From NCBI GenBank assembly GCA_963169105.1, contig OY720636.1, positions 137,383,747 through 137,447,746 of the forward strand: DNA of 64,000 nucleotides. The letters run 5' to 3'. This document shows, piece by piece, positions 1-12,300 of this stretch. A program made the position numbers and the translations under genes. The first letter of the stretch is position 1, and each line of letters opens with the position of its first letter. This stretch comes from Ceriagrion tenellum. Taxonomy: Eukaryota; Arthropoda; Insecta; Odonata; Coenagrionidae. The notes below the pieces were generated by a model, which worked only from the letters and a program-made list of their open reading frames with translations, had not been told where the DNA came from and did no database searches.

Positions 1-1
1 T

Positions 2-112
2 GCGAAGGGGAATATATTGATAGAGGATGAAGACATTGGGAATAGATGGGAGCAATACATCGAAGAACTCTACCAATGGCCGATGCCCATGACACCCGGT
101 GGCCCATGGCTA
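2..112 (+). pseudogene. RTE-like LINE fragment cut by window edge
   Basis: Reading from base 2 gives an open stretch that includes ILIEDEDIGNRWEQYIEELY. This matches the pattern (gap-filler, then D/E-rich, then RW..YI/F.ELY) found between the endonuclease and reverse transcriptase domains of RTE-like LINEs. The reading loses similarity after about base 110 and hits stops soon after. It is a short relic that continues to the left of the window. The family placement is by motif only. It could be the same family as the minus-strand relic at 15.8-17.6 kb, but the two pieces do not overlap, so this cannot be tested here. Confidence 0.6.
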
Positions 113-1047
113 CGGACAATCCACGTCTGGCATTGATGATAAAATCATAAGACAATGAAAAGAATATTGCATAGACAGGAGTTGAGGTTAGCAGATTAAT
201 GTTTGCCTGTAGAAATGCTTTAGAACAGAAAATACATATGGCAAAATTTTCTTGGCAAAGGTTAATTAAGATGAGTTTCAATATATAGTAAATACAAAAT
301 TAACAAAAAATGAGAAATTTGAAATCATTTGTGGGTAAATATTAAGGATTCGACTTAATCTTTAACAAAAGAACCCGATTGAGGGCACAAACGACCTGGA
401 AATATGGAGTGGAATACGTGCGTAATGAATCCACGTCAAAAGCAAGTTGTAAAGACAAAACTAAGGAAGGAAGTGTTTTAATTGTCGCTAAATCTGTTAA
501 TGTGATTGAAGGAATGGGCGGGAGGCTGAGAAGGCGGGGGCGGGAGGAGGAGAAAAGAGCTCTTTGTTGGTCCATTATGACTAGTGTAACATTTCTGCGC
601 GTCCTTGTGGAGTAACTGGTTTAATTATCCTCGATGGAAAACAAAATTACTTGCTCTCCGTGTTAAACAGTGAAATCTTCAAGCATAGTCCTAACAACTT
701 TAATCTTGACAACTCCTGTGATGTGTTTGTAGGTGTCTTTTAATTTAACGGCAATAGGAACTCCTGTCATAGATAATTTTTGAGGGATTGAACAAAACAA
801 TCTCTAATCTTATTTTCTGGTTCTAAGGGTATCAAGTGAATATCTTAAATGCCCTTATCTCGCCTTTGTTCATATTTTCCGTATTTTTCTTGATTAATGC
901 TGCTTAAGTGGAAAATTACGAAAAAATTCTCTGTAAGCAGTATGGCAGTTTCCCCTGCTCCGAAAAATAGCTTTTAGAGAAAGAAATTAACCTTAAATAA
1001 ATCTGTCTCAGTCAAATTAAATGTGAATCCGTTACCAACTAAGGAAT
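113..1047. other. AT-rich non-coding stretch
   Basis: No gene or repeat is recognised. Two opposite short open frames (342-615) overlap each other and show no familiar motif. Confidence 0.6.
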
Positions 1048-1360
1048 GGTTGGACCAGGGGTTCCCGCATTGGGCGCTACTGTCTCCTGGGGGGCGGTGC
1101 TTTAATCTATGGGGGTGAAGAAACATGGGAGGGCGCTGGAGTTAGGATATTGAGCGAATGGTACTGTATACGATACTTTAATCCCCTGGGATGAATGAAA
1201 TGTTGTTTATTAGCATTAATTTAATCATAATTGCCTCTATTTGTGTGGTCTTTCTTTTACCTGTGTAATTTATAAACTTGCGGTTGGGGGACGCTGGTTA
1301 TAGGATTTCGAAACCAAGTGGGCAGTGACTCGAAAAAGTGTGGGAAACTCTCGGTTAGAC
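1048..1360. mobile_element. hAT-like MITE with 8-bp target duplication
   Basis: The element proper spans 1056-1352 (297 bp). It begins CAGGGGTTCCCGCA and its other end, read in reverse complement, is GAGAGTTTCCCACA, an imperfect inverted repeat (10 of 14 match). It is flanked by GGTTGGAC (1048-1055) and GGTTAGAC (1353-1360), an 8-bp duplication with one mismatch. An 8-bp duplication and a CAGGGGTTC-type end are typical of hAT transposons. No transposase frame is present, so it is non-autonomous. The decay of ends and duplication suggests an old insertion. Confidence 0.6.
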
Positions 1361-1838
1361 TATTTTCAATAAAAATCACGAAGCCAATCCATGCAAATTG
1401 GTCAACATGGTAGCTAGGCCATTTTATACAACAAATTATATTTTTAGAATCGATAGCCTTAATTTTCGACGAGACGAAACAATTTATATTTAATTTTTTT
1501 CTGGTTACAATTTATCAGCCATTTTTCGATTATGGTGCAGAGCATTTTCTGCGTTGGCAAGCGTGGGCTGTAACTTATTTTTCTCAACCGTGGTCAGTTT
1601 CAAGGCCTGCAAGTAAAACTCGCTACATTGCGTATATTTAAGAATACAGTTTCATTTGCTTAATATCCTGGCATTGCCCATGCTTCATAATGGATTTAAC
1701 TTCTAAAATGAATTCCAAAAGTTGTTATTTTCCTCAATGAATGCTTGTACCACAGCCCCGTGATGTTGGCCTATCTTTCGATGCTGAACGGCATGAAATT
1801 GAACAATTCACGTTTATAGCCCAGGGCCTTGCCGTGCC
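1361..1838. other. AT-rich non-coding stretch
   Basis: Nothing recognisable; several A/T runs. Confidence 0.6.
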
Positions 1839-2740
1839 TTGCGTTACACTTATCGAGATGTCGGGGCGTGTTCCCCCTTCCGCCTCCCGTCCCCGCAACC
1901 AACCCCTAACGGCGTCTCTTCCCAGGGAGGAAATCCCTCCGCTCAATTTACCACTCCTCTTTATTCCTCCATCCTTTGTATTCCCACGGGAGCAATATGG
2001 CCGACCCCTTTTTATTTCAATTTTCCTCGCATTTATTTTCATCCGCGGACGGAGGGAGGGCAGAGAAGAAAAAAAAAACAAGCTTCCTTCCCGAGGCAAC
2101 ACTTTTGTTTTTTTTCTCTTCCACCTTTTGGGGCGAAAGGAGGTAAGGCAAAAAAAAACAAAATGATAACGCCACTGGGTTCGTTAGCGTGCTTTTTTTG
2201 CCCTCCCGTCCCACCAACAAAACCCATCGCGCGCAACTTTCTGCGTAAAAAGCAGCGGCCCTATCCCTATCACTCTTGCACGTCAAACCTTTCGGCCTAA
2301 TAAACTCGCACGGGATCCTTATGAGGATGTTTAGGCCTCCTCCCTCCCTCCTCTCTCTACCTCTACGGCCTCCGCCCCCGTCAACTCCGGTCGATCTCTT
2401 TTCCAACTTTCTTTTTTTTTTTCTCTTCTCCTCCCGACTGAGGGTGAGCACGCCTCTCCATTGCAAACCTTCAACCACCATCAGCTCTTTCGCTTTTCTT
2501 GGCCACTCTAGGATTAATCCGAGTCACGGCTTCTTTCAAAGTTTTCGGGCGTGTCGGCTGTCGGCCACTCCGATCTTTTTGTCTCTCCCGCCCACCACCG
2601 GGGGGGACACTTACGCTACGGACCTCGAGACAAAAATGTAAATGGGGAACCCCTATTGAAGGTCCCGCGCGGAGAGGTGCTGCCGCCTCTTCCATTAGCT
2701 GTTTAATGCCTGTCGGTGTCGCCGTATCCTTGCCGGCTCC
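1839..2740. other. GC-rich, pyrimidine-biased block
   Basis: The plus strand is strongly C/T-rich with scattered CpG, interrupted by A-runs at 2068-2078 and 2151-2162. Open frames on both strands here (for example 1741-2166 and 2017-2481) are low-complexity Pro/Ser/Phe or Arg/Gly/Lys translations with no domain, so I do not call them genes. It is one of a series of similar blocks across the window. A regulatory or promoter role is possible but unproven. Confidence 0.5.
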
Positions 2741-3140
2741 ATAATAGCATCAATTCGACCCTTATACTTGTAATTAATGGTTCCTAGGGTTTTTTTATTG
2801 ATCTGCGAACTTTGTTGCTGAAGAAAAAAGAAAGCATGAGCGCTGACAAGCAAGATGTTCACTCGCGCACAAACTGCAGGAAAGAAGCAGGACATGGGGC
2901 CCTTGAATAATACATTTTTTTCGGTGGTAAAATCTTATAAAAACTACCCTGAATTATTATTTACTCAATTGTGGGTGAAAAGTATCAGGTTCTGTGTAGA
3001 ATATTAAACATTTTTGGAACAAGAATAAAGACATTTTGACGGATTTCAGGGATAGATATTGATTTTATCTATTTCGATTATTTTACCAATATAGCAATCT
3101 AATTCGCAACACGCTCTCGTCCATCTTAAGTGTCAAGAGA
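2741..3140. other. AT-rich non-coding stretch
   Basis: Nothing recognisable. Confidence 0.6.
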
Positions 3141-3390
3141 GCCACTGAGGGCCGGATTTATGCATAGGCCAGGTAGGCCCGGGCCTAGGGCGCCTTGTGG
3201 GAAAGGCGCGCCCAGGTGCTTTGATCGACGGAATCTAATTGTATAATAATGTGAAGTCTTAATTTTATTGGGCAACAAAAAATGTGTAAAAACTAAGTGT
3301 CGAAAGTCGAAAAAAGACGAGAGGGGGTGCCGAAATGTGTCTGGCCAAGGGCGCCACCGTCCGCAAATCCTGTCCTGAAGCCACTGAAGG
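3141..3390. mobile_element. Putative short non-autonomous element (229 bp)
   Basis: The segment 3151-3379 begins GGCCGGATTTATG and ends (reverse complement) near GGACAGGATTTGCGG, so the ends share a GG.C.GGATTT pattern. It is bracketed by GCCACTGAGG (3141-3150) and GCCACTGAAGG (3380-3390), which look like a roughly 10-bp target duplication differing by one base. The interior has a GC-rich left edge with a repeated GGCC/GGGCGCC theme and an AT-rich core. No coding capacity. The superfamily is not assigned. Confidence 0.45.
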
Positions 3391-4236
3391 CCATAGGATG
3401 AGAGGCCAGGCTTGAGTTTCTTCACCAGTTTGTTTGGTATATGAGTCTGAAGCTGGGAGAGCGATTACAACTTCTACTCTGCACAAAATTTATAGAACTG
3501 AGAAAGCAAAAAAATAATAGCGGTAGAATATCGAGCTGGAAAGTTCAGAATATATTTGCGCCAGTTATGACCAAAATAATACAATTTAGTTAGATATTTC
3601 GAATAACCTCACACTTATCGTACCTTAATATGTTTCATTTATTATCATATACCCTTCCAGTTTTTCATGGCCTTGACCTAACAGCTCTCTCTATACACAC
3701 TCGCACCCGTTTGAGAATTTGGATTATTCACGTCAAAATATTATAAATTCATCAAAGTGTTCTCTAATATATTTTATCCTGTGAAAATTTCATAATTTGA
3801 AGTATTTTAATCTTTTGGCGGAAGATGAATTCGAAATAAACTCGGAATTTGTGTGTTACCTCGCCTTTGGTTTGAAATTGTATTTTTAAGTAATTAGTTC
3901 CCTTGCTTAAATGTCAGTCTCCTACATGGAACTCATTTCAGTCGAATCATTTATTCCGTCTCTCCTATAGTGAAATTCATATTCCTGCTCACTCCCACTA
4001 AAGACGCATTGTTTAATCTATTGCATTGGACAACTTCAACGAACGAGTTGCTTCTTTTGAAACCTCGAGATGGCGCTTTGTCGTCGTTACCCGGTTTTTG
4101 TTTCATTCTATTTCAATATGTTGTCTGTGTAATAAATTAATACTTTGTTCTATCATATAACTCCTCAATCATCGGATTTCAAATTAAGAGTTGTTAATGG
4201 GTGTGACTCAAATTCGAAGTTATTTTCTACATTTTT
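3391..4236. other. AT-rich non-coding stretch
   Basis: Nothing recognisable. Confidence 0.6.
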
Positions 4237-4400
4237 CCCTGGAGATTGAATAATTGGCGTCGAAAATAATTCACCTCGACATAATCTCGGAGCCAATATA
4301 TTTGAATACCACTCCATTTGAATTCAATTCTTGCCCCAGAGACTGAATAATGGACGTTAAAAAATGGCACCTCGATACAATCTTAGTGCCAAAACATTTA
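4237..4400. repeat. Old tandem duplication, two ~67-bp copies
   Basis: Two segments (about 4237-4303 and 4333-4399, period about 97) share the order GAGA.TGAATAAT..., CACCTCGA.A.AATCT and GCCAA..ATTT at roughly three quarters identity. This is best explained as a decayed local duplication. Confidence 0.5.
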
Positions 4401-4639
4401 CAGCGCCATTAGTGGAAAACTGATTAATAATAATCAGATACAGATATAAATATCGTTCATCGATGATCCACGGGAAATGATTAAAACAATGATAAACTTA
4501 ATCAATCCGTCTAATTATTATTCCATGAATTTCACGTTCACATCCCTCTGATTTCCCCCCGGAGCCAAGCGATTGTATTAATTGCTCTGGGCTTATTTTT
4601 TGGCCCGTAGATTCCCAGTGAAAACGTTTTGCCCGTGGT

Positions 4640-5130
4640 GAACAGAGTTCAGTTTAATGAGCCCGCCTCTCCCCCTTCTTCTTTTTCCTCCCATTGGGCC
4701 TCTTGGAGTCCCCTCATTAGTCCACGGCAGCCTCCTTGTCGTTCCGCCGTGAGCAGCCGCCATGAAATTTCTATATTCAATCTTTCGACCACCCCCGCCT
4801 TTGATTCTAAGGAATTTTCCAATTGAGTGGTTGATATGCACCTCAGTCGCTCTCCTTTCCCCCAGCTCCCCTCTCATTACTCTTCTTCCGTCGCACCTTC
4901 CTACACTCCACGGCCCTTTCATTTTCCTCTCACCCCTCGCGTCTCTCCGGCTTTCCCTCGCCAGACAGACCACTTGCCATCGGAGCCGTTCAGTCTAATG
5001 AACGCAGGGCTTGCTGCCGATCTGAACAAGGGGTGCGACATCGAACAAAACGTCGGTAGCTGATGTTTCGTCGCTCGGCGCCTACGATTGCTTTATTCTA
5101 GCGGGGGGGGAGGGAGTGTCGTATAGCTCG
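4640..5130. other. Pyrimidine-rich, moderately GC-rich block
   Basis: Long C/T tracts on the plus strand, ending in a G-run with CpGs near 5100-5120. The overlapping open frames (4593-5063) are compositional and show no domain. Confidence 0.45.
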
Positions 5131-8100
5131 CTGCAGCACAGATGACGTCGATTAAATAACCATTAACCGACCACTAATTAACTGGTTAAATTATTATTGT
5201 AATTATCCCTTCTTCAATGCATCGCAATGCGTGATGATTGTTTGTGTGCATGACTTCGCTGCACAAGTTTCGCATAAAACCTCTCCTTACCCATTAATGC
5301 ATTCAAACCGTAGCAATTTTCGGCCTCACCAACAACTTGTGTCGCCATCTCTGTTTGTCTTCCATCCATTCTTCACTCACTTTAACTTTTGTGATTTCCC
5401 TCTTGATCCGGTCGACTTGATACGATCCCACCATCGAAGTCTCTGCCTTCCCTGCGGTCTTTTACCTCTTGGCTCTCCATGTTAAATCATTTTCAGGGTG
5501 ACTCTTGTTCCCTCCCAATGATTTACTGTCAGGATCTGTGGATCATTCTCTTAATCATTTATTCGTTCCTTTTCTCCACAGCCCTCCTCCATTTATTGGT
5601 CCATGAATTGTACTCATAATATTATCATCAAACACCAGGGTTGAAAAAAATTGCCATCAAAGATGATCAATTTTCTTCCCGCTTGTTTACTCCAAATCCA
5701 TAATGCTGATATTCCTTTCGCACAAAAATTAGACTTTAACTCTTGAGTAAGGGAAGAATTTCGGCCGACTGAAATCGGAAAGGATTCTCGTTTTATTGCT
5801 ATGAGGAAGATTAATATCCAAAGATCATGTTGAATCATGTAACATTTAATACATTGAGTAATATTTATTTCATACGAAGAGGATTGGTTATTCTGGCAGA
5901 GAATGTGATTTTGAACGAATAAACCTCTAGGTAGTTTAATCAGTTCAAGTTTTTATTAAACAGTCAATTGAATAGATGAAGCTGAATAAACATCAATTTT
6001 TGTGTAAGAAATGTGACGAAGTCTAAGACATTTTGCAAGACAATGTGCCTTGCATTGACATTTGTGAGCAAGGCGCATTTCGCAGTAGAGACGAGTGGGC
6101 TTGGTAAGACGCCTGCTTTCTCTCAGACCGTTCTCCATTCCTCAACTGATTCGACGCGACATACCCACCCCTCCCTGATGTAACAAATGGCCCATGCTGA
6201 CGCTCACATTTCCAAATAAAAAACTAATAATGAAATTACATTTCATATGACTGAGCATACTTTAACTAAACGCACGATTTCTTTTTGCATGATATAGCCG
6301 AGAATAGAGGACAACTAATGCCATCAAAGAATAGTATTGAGTCGAACGCCATGTGAAAATTCATAGCTTCGGATAGAGGAGCCAGGTCCTATACATATGT
6401 TCAGGTGGCCTGATATTAACACGTTGCAGACGGAGCACGAGTTCACTCGTGCTTCGCGTGCCATCTGTCACGAATGGATCACGGGGTAGCTCGCATTTTT
6501 ACAAGCCATCCTTATGTGCCACCTGCTGAGATCTATTTTAACATCTTCGACTTTTTCTGCTTTTGTATCAGTATTCAGTGTGATAAACCAGACCTATTTC
6601 ACGTTTATTTAGTTTATTTAGCGTTATTGATTGCATTTTGGTACCCCGAAGAGTCTCTCTTTTGTCCTAAAAAATAGTACCCGACCACTGAAGTAGGTTG
6701 GAAAAAATGTCCGATCTTTGATATGTTAAGGTTAATGTCAGATCCTTAGCAAAAAGGAGCCCAGGAAACCCGAGGGCATCATCGTTCTTCATTGCTCTCT
6801 GTGCTCTGAAAATGCATGTATCGTGGCATTATATAATTGGTGTTTTTTTTAAATAATCTGGGCCGATGTTACAATGTATGTACATGTCCCATCTCATTAC
6901 TCTCAAACCTATGCCAAACAGGCGGAAGTAGTCACGAGGAATTATTTCGATTCGTGATAAAGAAAAGCGCATTTGACTGGAATGCAGCCAATCAGTTGAC
7001 TCGCCCAATACTTTTAGGGGAATGGAAGTGACCGAAGAATCCTTGGCCTTTGTTTTAAACATAATATTGTTGAAAAAATGTTTGCATTTAATTTTTTCCG
7101 AAGCCAAATCAGTGTATTTCCACTGCAAAATTATTTTGGACGGCCTCTTCGTGGCCTTCACACGAGTTCTATTCACTCGTTAAGCCTCAAAAGCGTCGAG
7201 AATTCTCTCTTTTATGTGGAAATAAAGCGGCGTTGAATCGCTCGGTGATCGCACTATGTGCGATTTCCGGCTACATATTATTTCATCCAATCGCTCAGGA
7301 AATGTATTCTTCCCATTTCACTCGTCGAATTGAGGGAATTAAGGGGTCATCTTTTGGGAACTGGGGGCGGGTTGGAATTTCTGGATGTGAGAAAGTAGAT
7401 TCAGCGGCGAAGAATCGAGCAATCCATTCCCAATTCCGCGCTGGTTATTCCGGAGCCCTGGTGTTTACAAAACAACGCTGAGCCATTTGGATCCGAATCG
7501 GTGGTGTTAGTAGGATTATGTATGGATTTTCCTAATGGCTGGTGAGGGTGTACAGAATATTTCCGTTCCTTCCGCATTTGTGGTGGTATGAACTGTTTCA
7601 GATAACTGTTGCCAAGAACAGGTTAGTTTCGTGATGGTGCCCCTGCCGTGCCGTTGCATTCTGTGTTGTTCAACTGATAGGTGAAGCTGACTGCTTTAAA
7701 TTCTGCTGTGTTCCAGTTTCACTGCACGTATGACTAAGTGTCGGTTATAAGCTACAACTTGTCGCATTTGAATCTGTTGCAGGTGGATTACGGTTCATTT
7801 AGCCTACACTTATCCATCCGTCGTTGAAAATATAATTATAACTTTAAAGTATCTCCCATGAATCTAAGTAAAAATTTTTCTTCATTTAAGTGCAAGATTT
7901 GTTATTTCATAGAATACCAAACCACCAGCCTTGCTGTAGCGGCGCTGATCGATTTCCAGTTGTTTAGTGTGCCTCTAGCTGTTGTCCGTTATATTTCGCG
8001 GGATTTCCTTCGTTTGCGAAACAGGGACAATGAAACTGTTGTGTTCTTTTAGTGCCAACCCCTATCCGCGTGGACCATGGAAGAAATAGTGTGATAGAAG

Positions 8101-9282
8101 CGTCATATCGTATCATTGAGAATACTGCCATATTATCAATCGCGTGTAATAGGGAAAAGGATATCACATATTGGAGATGGCTCAGTTAAATCGGGTTCGC
8201 CCTACACTACACCCACGGTGGCTTTGCAGAACGTGTCATATTTGATTGGGAACTCCAAGGCTGAAACGCTAGGAAAAAATTATGAGCAATCGACTGTACG
8301 GTCCATATTTTTGGCGCCCCCTTCCTGTTGTCTCTTATTCCAGTGCTTCCCTTCGGCTAGACCATTCCCGGAACGATATTTGATAAAATACATTGTCTTT
8401 ACCAATAGTCATATCATATGTATGTTTTTAGAAGTAGGAAAATGCTAAAGAAACGGCATTTGTGTCGTCCCGCATTGACCCGGGTTACGTTTCATCTTGT
8501 AAATTTTCTATTCTTTGATAAATACACAAGCTAACGTTAAATGGCTGAGGTTTATTTTCATTCAATTTAACTCCAGGAGACCACGATTCCTCTGAAACGC
8601 ACGTGAACGCGTTATTTCACCCTAAATAACCTTAAACTCCCCCGCTGGTCATTGTCACAAAGTTTTGCTGTTTTGATTTACCAGATTTTCACAAAGTTCT
8701 GCTGTGATTAGGGTCTGTGTATTAAGAGAGTACATTTTTGTTTTCACTCGTAAGTTGTATTGTTGAAGGCCGACCCTAGACCTTTTATTTGAAGTATATC
8801 TACATCTAAATGGAAAAATATGATTTTACTTGCAGGAATAAAGCCTATTTGTTACTAAATGTCAACCCAAACACTCTTGGCTCTGCTATATTGACGCAAG
8901 TTTATGAAAAATCTTTAATTTTCCACGGATTCGCTGAGGGTTTTAACCTGCTATTTGAGCCTTTTTAAGCGCGACTCATTGAGGTGTCACCTAGTTATTT
9001 ATTCATTTAATGAGTAGGCTATACAACTAGACGCTGGCCTAGTTGTAATGATTACATTGGTTACGTACACCCAAAATATACCAGCTAAGTACTCCCTATA
9101 TACATTCCATATAAGCACATTTTAATATAGAAACATAACGGATACGGAAACAAACGGATACTCGCTCCGCTCGTGCGCCCAACGCTGCTCGTGTCCGTTA
9201 TTCACATTTATTCCGCACTCGTTACTCAAGGTTCTATTACATGACTTTCCCAATTCCCAACAATTTTCGAAATATGAATTCC
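5131..9282. other. Four kilobases of AT-rich DNA without recognisable genes
   Basis: All open frames are short (115 codons or fewer), overlap each other on opposite strands and show no domain. The only structured spot noted is the small hairpin at 6416-6453. Confidence 0.55.
6416..6453. repeat. TTAA followed by a small perfect hairpin
   Basis: TTAA at 6416-6419 is followed by CACGTTGCAGACGG and then the stem AGCACGAGT (6434-6442), a 2-nt loop and ACTCGTGCT (6445-6453). A TTAA next to such an end could be one terminus of a piggyBac-type MITE, but I found no matching second end, so this is only a candidate. Confidence 0.25.
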
Positions 9283-9306
9283 TAGATTAGGTTAGATTAG
9301 ATTAGG
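9283..9306 (-). repeat. 3' short-repeat tail of the LOA element
   Basis: In element sense the tail reads as units of CTAAT with one CTAAC. Simple-repeat 3' tails rather than poly(A) are usual in LOA and I-type elements. On the plus strand it looks like degenerate TTAGG/TTAGA. Confidence 0.7.
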
Positions 9307-9383
9307 CTATTGGTGGAGTTCCTCCGAGGAGGACCTAGGGCACCTATACCTATTGGTCCTTTGTGCTAACCACCATGACTTGG

Positions 9384-12300
9384 TTACCCGTGGAGTCCAA
9401 TGGCCTTACTGAAGGCCAGCATATCCTCTATGGGGGTAACCCTGATTTCAGCCGGATCGGGAAACGGGGATCCTAGATGTCTTATTCTAGTCCTCATCAA
9501 GGCAGGACAGTTACAGAGAACGTGTGATGTTGTTTCGTCCTCTTCTTCGCACCATCTGCATCTGGCAGAATCTGCTAGGTTCAAAAGATGAAGGTGCCTC
9601 ATGACCTGATAGTGTCCAGTTAGGAGACCCACTATCGTACGTAGTTGACCTCTGTTCAGCAATGGAAGTCTTCTTGCCAGTCCCGGTTTCGGTCCTCCAA
9701 TAAAAAGCTTGGCTTGTCTGAGCCCTTGTATGTTTTGCCAGATCTCAGAGTGGCGGGCAAGGCCCCACTTCTTGATCTCCATGATTCCTGCTGAAGGTGC
9801 GATTGGAATATGAGGCTCTGGTCCCATGGGTGTGTGGTTTGAGCCTTCTTTTGCGAGTTGATCCGCAATTTCGTTTCCGGTGATACCCTCATGTCCGGGG
9901 ACCCAGAAGAGTTCGACTTTGCCAAGAGTGTGTAGCAAGTTAAGCACTTCACGGCATTCATGAAGGAGTTTAGAGTTGCACATTTGTGATGCTAGGGCCT
10001 TTAAAGCCGCTTGGCTATCGGTGCATATGTGAATTGGTCTACCCTTGAGACCTGATTCCTTGATAATGTGTGCGCACATTAGTAAAGCAAACACCTCCGC
10101 TTGAAAGACTGTAGTATGTTTTCCAAGTGAAATGGTGATCCTCTTGGCTGGGCGCTGGCAGTAGATCCCAGCCCCTGCTCTGCCTTCCTTTTTGGAGCCA
10201 TCGGTGAACCACACCTGGGCTCCATTGTGGGGATCTTTGTCTCTCCCTTTTGTCCACCACTCCCTTTTTGGAGTATGGATTTTAAAGAGTGGAGGTGTAT
10301 TGTAGAAGAAGGTTATCATCGTATCCGATCCCATTTCAACAATGGGGCTCGACTCTCTGAGCTCCTGCCATATTTTCCTGTGTCCGGACAGGTTTCCCCT
10401 GTCGTTCCACTGACCCTGTCTTTTAAGACGATATGCTGCAGCCCTGGCCTGTTTCTCTACCTCCACGTTTAGTGGAGCAAGACACAGTAGGGTCTCCATA
10501 GCCAGTGTGGGGGTGGTTTTCATTGCCCCCGTAATTCCCATGCAGGCCATTCGTTGCAGGTGGTTGAGCTTCTTCCTTGCGGAGCTCTGTCTTGTTTCCC
10601 CCCACCAGACTAATGAGCAGTGTAAAAAGCTGGGCTTCACCACTGCAGTGTAGATCCAGCTGATTGCTTTTGGTTGGAGTCCCCATGTTTTATCTAGTGC
10701 CCTCCTACAGGTCCATAGGGAGGCACACGCTTTCTTGGCTTTTGCCTCAAGGTGTTCTCCCCAGTTGAGTTTGGAGTCCAGAGTGACTCCCAGATATTTT
10801 ACTGTGGTTGAAGGTTGCAATATCCTTCCTTGTATCGAAGGAAGTATGAGCCCTTCTCTTTTCTTCTTGTTGGTAAAGAGAACAAGTTTTGTTTTCCCTG
10901 GATTTACCGTCAGCCCTGTTTGATGGCACCAGCTCATCATTCTATCCAAGGATTTCTGCATAAGTCCAGAGACGGTGCTAAGGTACTTGCCTGTGATGAG
11001 AATCACTACGTCATCCGCATACCCTTGTGTATAGGCACCCGTTTTGTTTAGCCTCGTGATAAGTCCGTCGACCACCATGTTCCACAGCAGTGGGGATAGA
11101 ACTCCCCCTTGCGGACATCCTCGAGTCACGGCCACCTCCATCGTGCTCTCTCTCAGAACAGCCTTGACTGTTCTTTCTTCTAACATTAGTCTGATCCAGT
11201 TGACAATGTGTGCATTGACTCCATGTCTCCTGGCTGCAATGCAGATCTGTTCAAATGATGTGTTGTTGAAGGCTCCTTCCACATCGAGGAAGGTGCCCAG
11301 ACCAAACATCCCATGTTCTAGCACTCCTTCTGTCCTGGTGATAAGGTTCTGGAGTGCTGTCTCTACTGATTTGCCTTTTTGGTAGGCATGTTGGTACGGG
11401 TGCAGGGGATTGTCCTTCAAAGGTCCCTCCCTGATATGCCTGTCTATTATTTTCTCCAGTGTTTTCAGCATAAAGGAGATGAGGCTGATGCCACGAAAGG
11501 AGTCAGCTTTGGTGTAGTCAGTCTTTCCTGGTTTGGGGATAAAGACGACTTTAGTGGTCCTCCACTTCTTGGGTACATACCCATATGCGAGGCATGATCG
11601 AAAGATTCTGACTAGTGGTAGCAGTACCAGGTCCTGTCCCTCTTGCAGAAGTGCTGGGAAGACTCCGTCTTCGCCAGCTCATTTGTATGGACTGAAGCTC
11701 ATTATTGCCCATCGTGTAATGTTGTATGTAATGATGCTGGAGGCCAGTCTCCACTCCGTCCTAGCAGGACGATTGAGAGGCCTCCTTTGGCGCATCTCGA
11801 CCTCCAAGGAGCCTGGAAAGTGTGTCTCCAGCATTTGCTTTAGTGCTTCCTTGTCTGATGACGTGAATTCACCAGAGGGAAGCAGAAGAGACCCCACCCC
11901 TGCTTCCTGGTCCTTTGAAATGATCTTGTTGAATCTTGCGAGTTGTGGAACATCTTCCACAGTCTCACAGAAACTTTTCCAAGATTCTCTTTTCGAGCGC
12001 TTAATTGTCGCTCTATATTTCCTCTGGGCCATTCTATAGTTTTCCCAGTCCCTGGGTGTAGATGTTCTCTTCGCTTTGTTGAAGAGCTTTCTTGTCTCTT
12101 TCCGGATGTTCTCTAGTTCCGCTCCCCACCAGGGTAGCTTGTAACTTTCCTTCCTGGTTTTGATGGGGCAGCTGGATTCATAGGATGTGATGATGCTGTG
12201 CTGGAGAGACTCCACAGCAGCATCTATGTCATTTACGTTCCTGAATTTATGTCCTGGGGCTTCGGACAGTAACTTCTGGAGTGTGTGCCTATACTTGCCC

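Noticed and set aside
9400..9591. Small plus-strand ORF over the LOA 3' end
   Set aside because: Antisense shadow of the RNase H/zinc-knuckle end of ORF2.
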